Below, in pieces: positions 63,258-64,000 of a stretch of 64,000 bases of DNA. How positions within the stretch are numbered: the stretch's first letter is position 1; each line of letters opens with the position of its first letter. The position numbers were made by a program, and so were the translations under genes. The notes beneath the pieces are model-generated. The model was not told where the DNA came from. It worked only from the letters and a program-made list of their open reading frames with translations, and made no database searches. Origin of the DNA: G963668435 sp963668435 (GTDB taxonomy: Bacteria; Latescibacterota; Latescibacteria; Latescibacterales; Latescibacteraceae); the NCBI GenBank assembly GCA_963668435.2, contig CAXXSC010000010.1, positions 372,001 to 436,000 on the forward strand, given 5' to 3'.

Positions 63258-64000
63258 TTACAGTTCTTCGAAAAGAAGCGAAAAATCGTGGCAGGCTACC
63301 GAATGGGTCAACGAACCAACCGAGATGTAATCAACACCGGTTTCGGCAACCCTGCGCACCGTATCGAGTCCGATATTACCGGAAACCTCCACCCTGATCG
63401 AACGGTCGTTTTCGGCATTGGTGGAATGAATGATCTCGACCGAGCGCTCAAGCTCGGAAATATCCATATTATCAAGCATTATGATGTCAACAGACGTGTA
63501 GACCGCCTCGAGGACCTCCTCGTATGACTGGCACTCGACTTCGATCTTCATCTCGCTGTTCTCACTGTCCTTGAGATGAGACACGACACCGTCGACGGCA
63601 ATCCTGATGCCACCGGCAACCGCGATATGGTTATCCTTGATAAGCACCATGTCATAAAGACCGAAACGATGGTTGTGCCCACCGCCGACCTTGACCGCAT
63701 ATTTGTCGAGATGACGCATTGTGGGCATGGTTTTCCGCGTGTCGAGTATCATCGCGCGGCAGCCCTCGATCTCACTGACATATTCCGCTGTCTGGGATGA
63801 AATACCTGTCAGCCTGCCGAGGAAATTCAGGGCAGTGCGCTCAGCCTGGAGAATGGATGACACCTTGCCGGAAATTTCGACAATTTTCTGGCCTTTTTTG
63901 ATTTCATCGCCGTCTTTGAAATGAGCCTGGAATGTCATTGACGAGTCAACAGTATGAAACACTTTCATGGCCACTTCTATACCGGCAAGGACACCATCGG
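63258..64000 (-). CDS. nadC: Quinolinate phosphoribosyltransferase NadC (partial, 5' end off right edge)
   Basis: Frame stays open to the window end (DGVLAGIEVAMKV), so the true start is outside; about 247 residues seen of a usual 280. Motifs: ALNFLGRLTGISSQTAEYV, ILDTRKTMPTMRHLDKYAVKVGGGHNHRFGLYDMVLIKDNHI, EVECQSYEEV and VSGNIGLDTVRRVAETGVDYISVGSLTHS. Makes nicotinate mononucleotide from quinolinate and PRPP. First visible gene of the cofactor operon. Confidence 0.96.
   Translation of the reverse strand, partial: DGVLAGIEVAMKVFHTVDSSMTFQAHFKDGDEIKKGQKIVEISGKVSSILQAERTALNFLGRLTGISSQTAEYVSEIEGCRAMILDTRKTMPTMRHLDKYAVKVGGGHNHRFGLYDMVLIKDNHIAVAGGIRIAVDGVVSHLKDSENSEMKIEVECQSYEEVLEAVYTSVDIIMLDNMDISELERSVEIIHSTNAENDRSIRVEVSGNIGLDTVRRVAETGVDYISVGSLTHSVACHDFSLLFEEL

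Noticed and set aside
1..64000. CRISPR arrays, tRNA or rRNA genes, IS elements, prophage
   Set aside because: Reading both strands I found no direct-repeat array, cloverleaf-like gene, transposase or phage structural gene; a tRNAscan and IS search would confirm.

Overview
The window is a gene-dense bacterial chromosomal segment (roughly 60 protein genes, no rRNA, tRNA or CRISPR seen) from a Gram-negative organism. Evidence for an outer membrane: two lipoproteins, an MlaD/MCE protein, a PorV/PorQ-type outer-membrane protein, a beta-barrel protein and LPS-type glycosyltransferases. A T9SS-like C-terminal sorting tail, the PorV family protein, an M81/RraA/aminotransferase cluster and a double-ATPase acyl-CoA dehydratase activase suggest an uncultured FCB-group lineage (for example Latescibacterota-like). 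That placement is inference; no marker phylogeny was possible.

Layout. 1-30.6 kb is one long minus-strand block: envelope genes (LysM transglycosylase, SPOR lipoprotein, DUF3108, two glycosyltransferases, LMW phosphatase); an operon-like run purD-purE-tsaC-transglutaminase-like-ABC ATPase-ABC permease-beta-barrel; era; PorV-like; glycerate kinase; mlaD-purB; a regulatory PTS set (hpf, hprK, EIIA, EIIB); a ThiD2-ThiE fusion; two activase/dehydratase-like genes; dcd; nrnA; endonuclease IV-like; tusA. 30.8-38.1 kb carries a Nudix gene, a ParA ATPase coupled to an unusual CheW protein, pilC/pilB and an FHA-cyclase. 38.5-45.4 kb is a phospho-signalling island: FHA, PP2C phosphatase, a Ser/Thr kinase fused to a formylglycine-enzyme-like domain, and two TPR envelope proteins. 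45.5-50.9 kb has a NagA-ROK-like fusion and cheZ-fapA-cheY. 51.6-54.6 kb is dapA-dapB-prfB, where prfB has the classical +1 programmed frameshift. 54.6-64 kb is minus strand: a secreted CBM9-like protein, a candidate catabolic trio (aminotransferase, M81/MlrC, RraA-like), then a cofactor operon (nadC-birA-coaX-folB-folK-dNK-panB).

The strongest candidate for something undescribed is the protein at 31283-33019. Its N-terminal third looks like the archaeo-eukaryotic primase domain of TOTE systems with its catalytic residues lost. This is followed by a histone-H1-like Lys/Ala/Pro tail and two CheW domains, and the gene is translationally coupled (ATGA) to a ParA ATPase. It suggests a ParA/CheW chemotaxis-positioning pair tied to nucleic acid. 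Other notable points are several enzyme homologues with substituted catalytic residues: dCTP deaminase Glu to Ser, transglutaminase Cys to Ser, ROK Asp to Ser and a degenerate ThiE.
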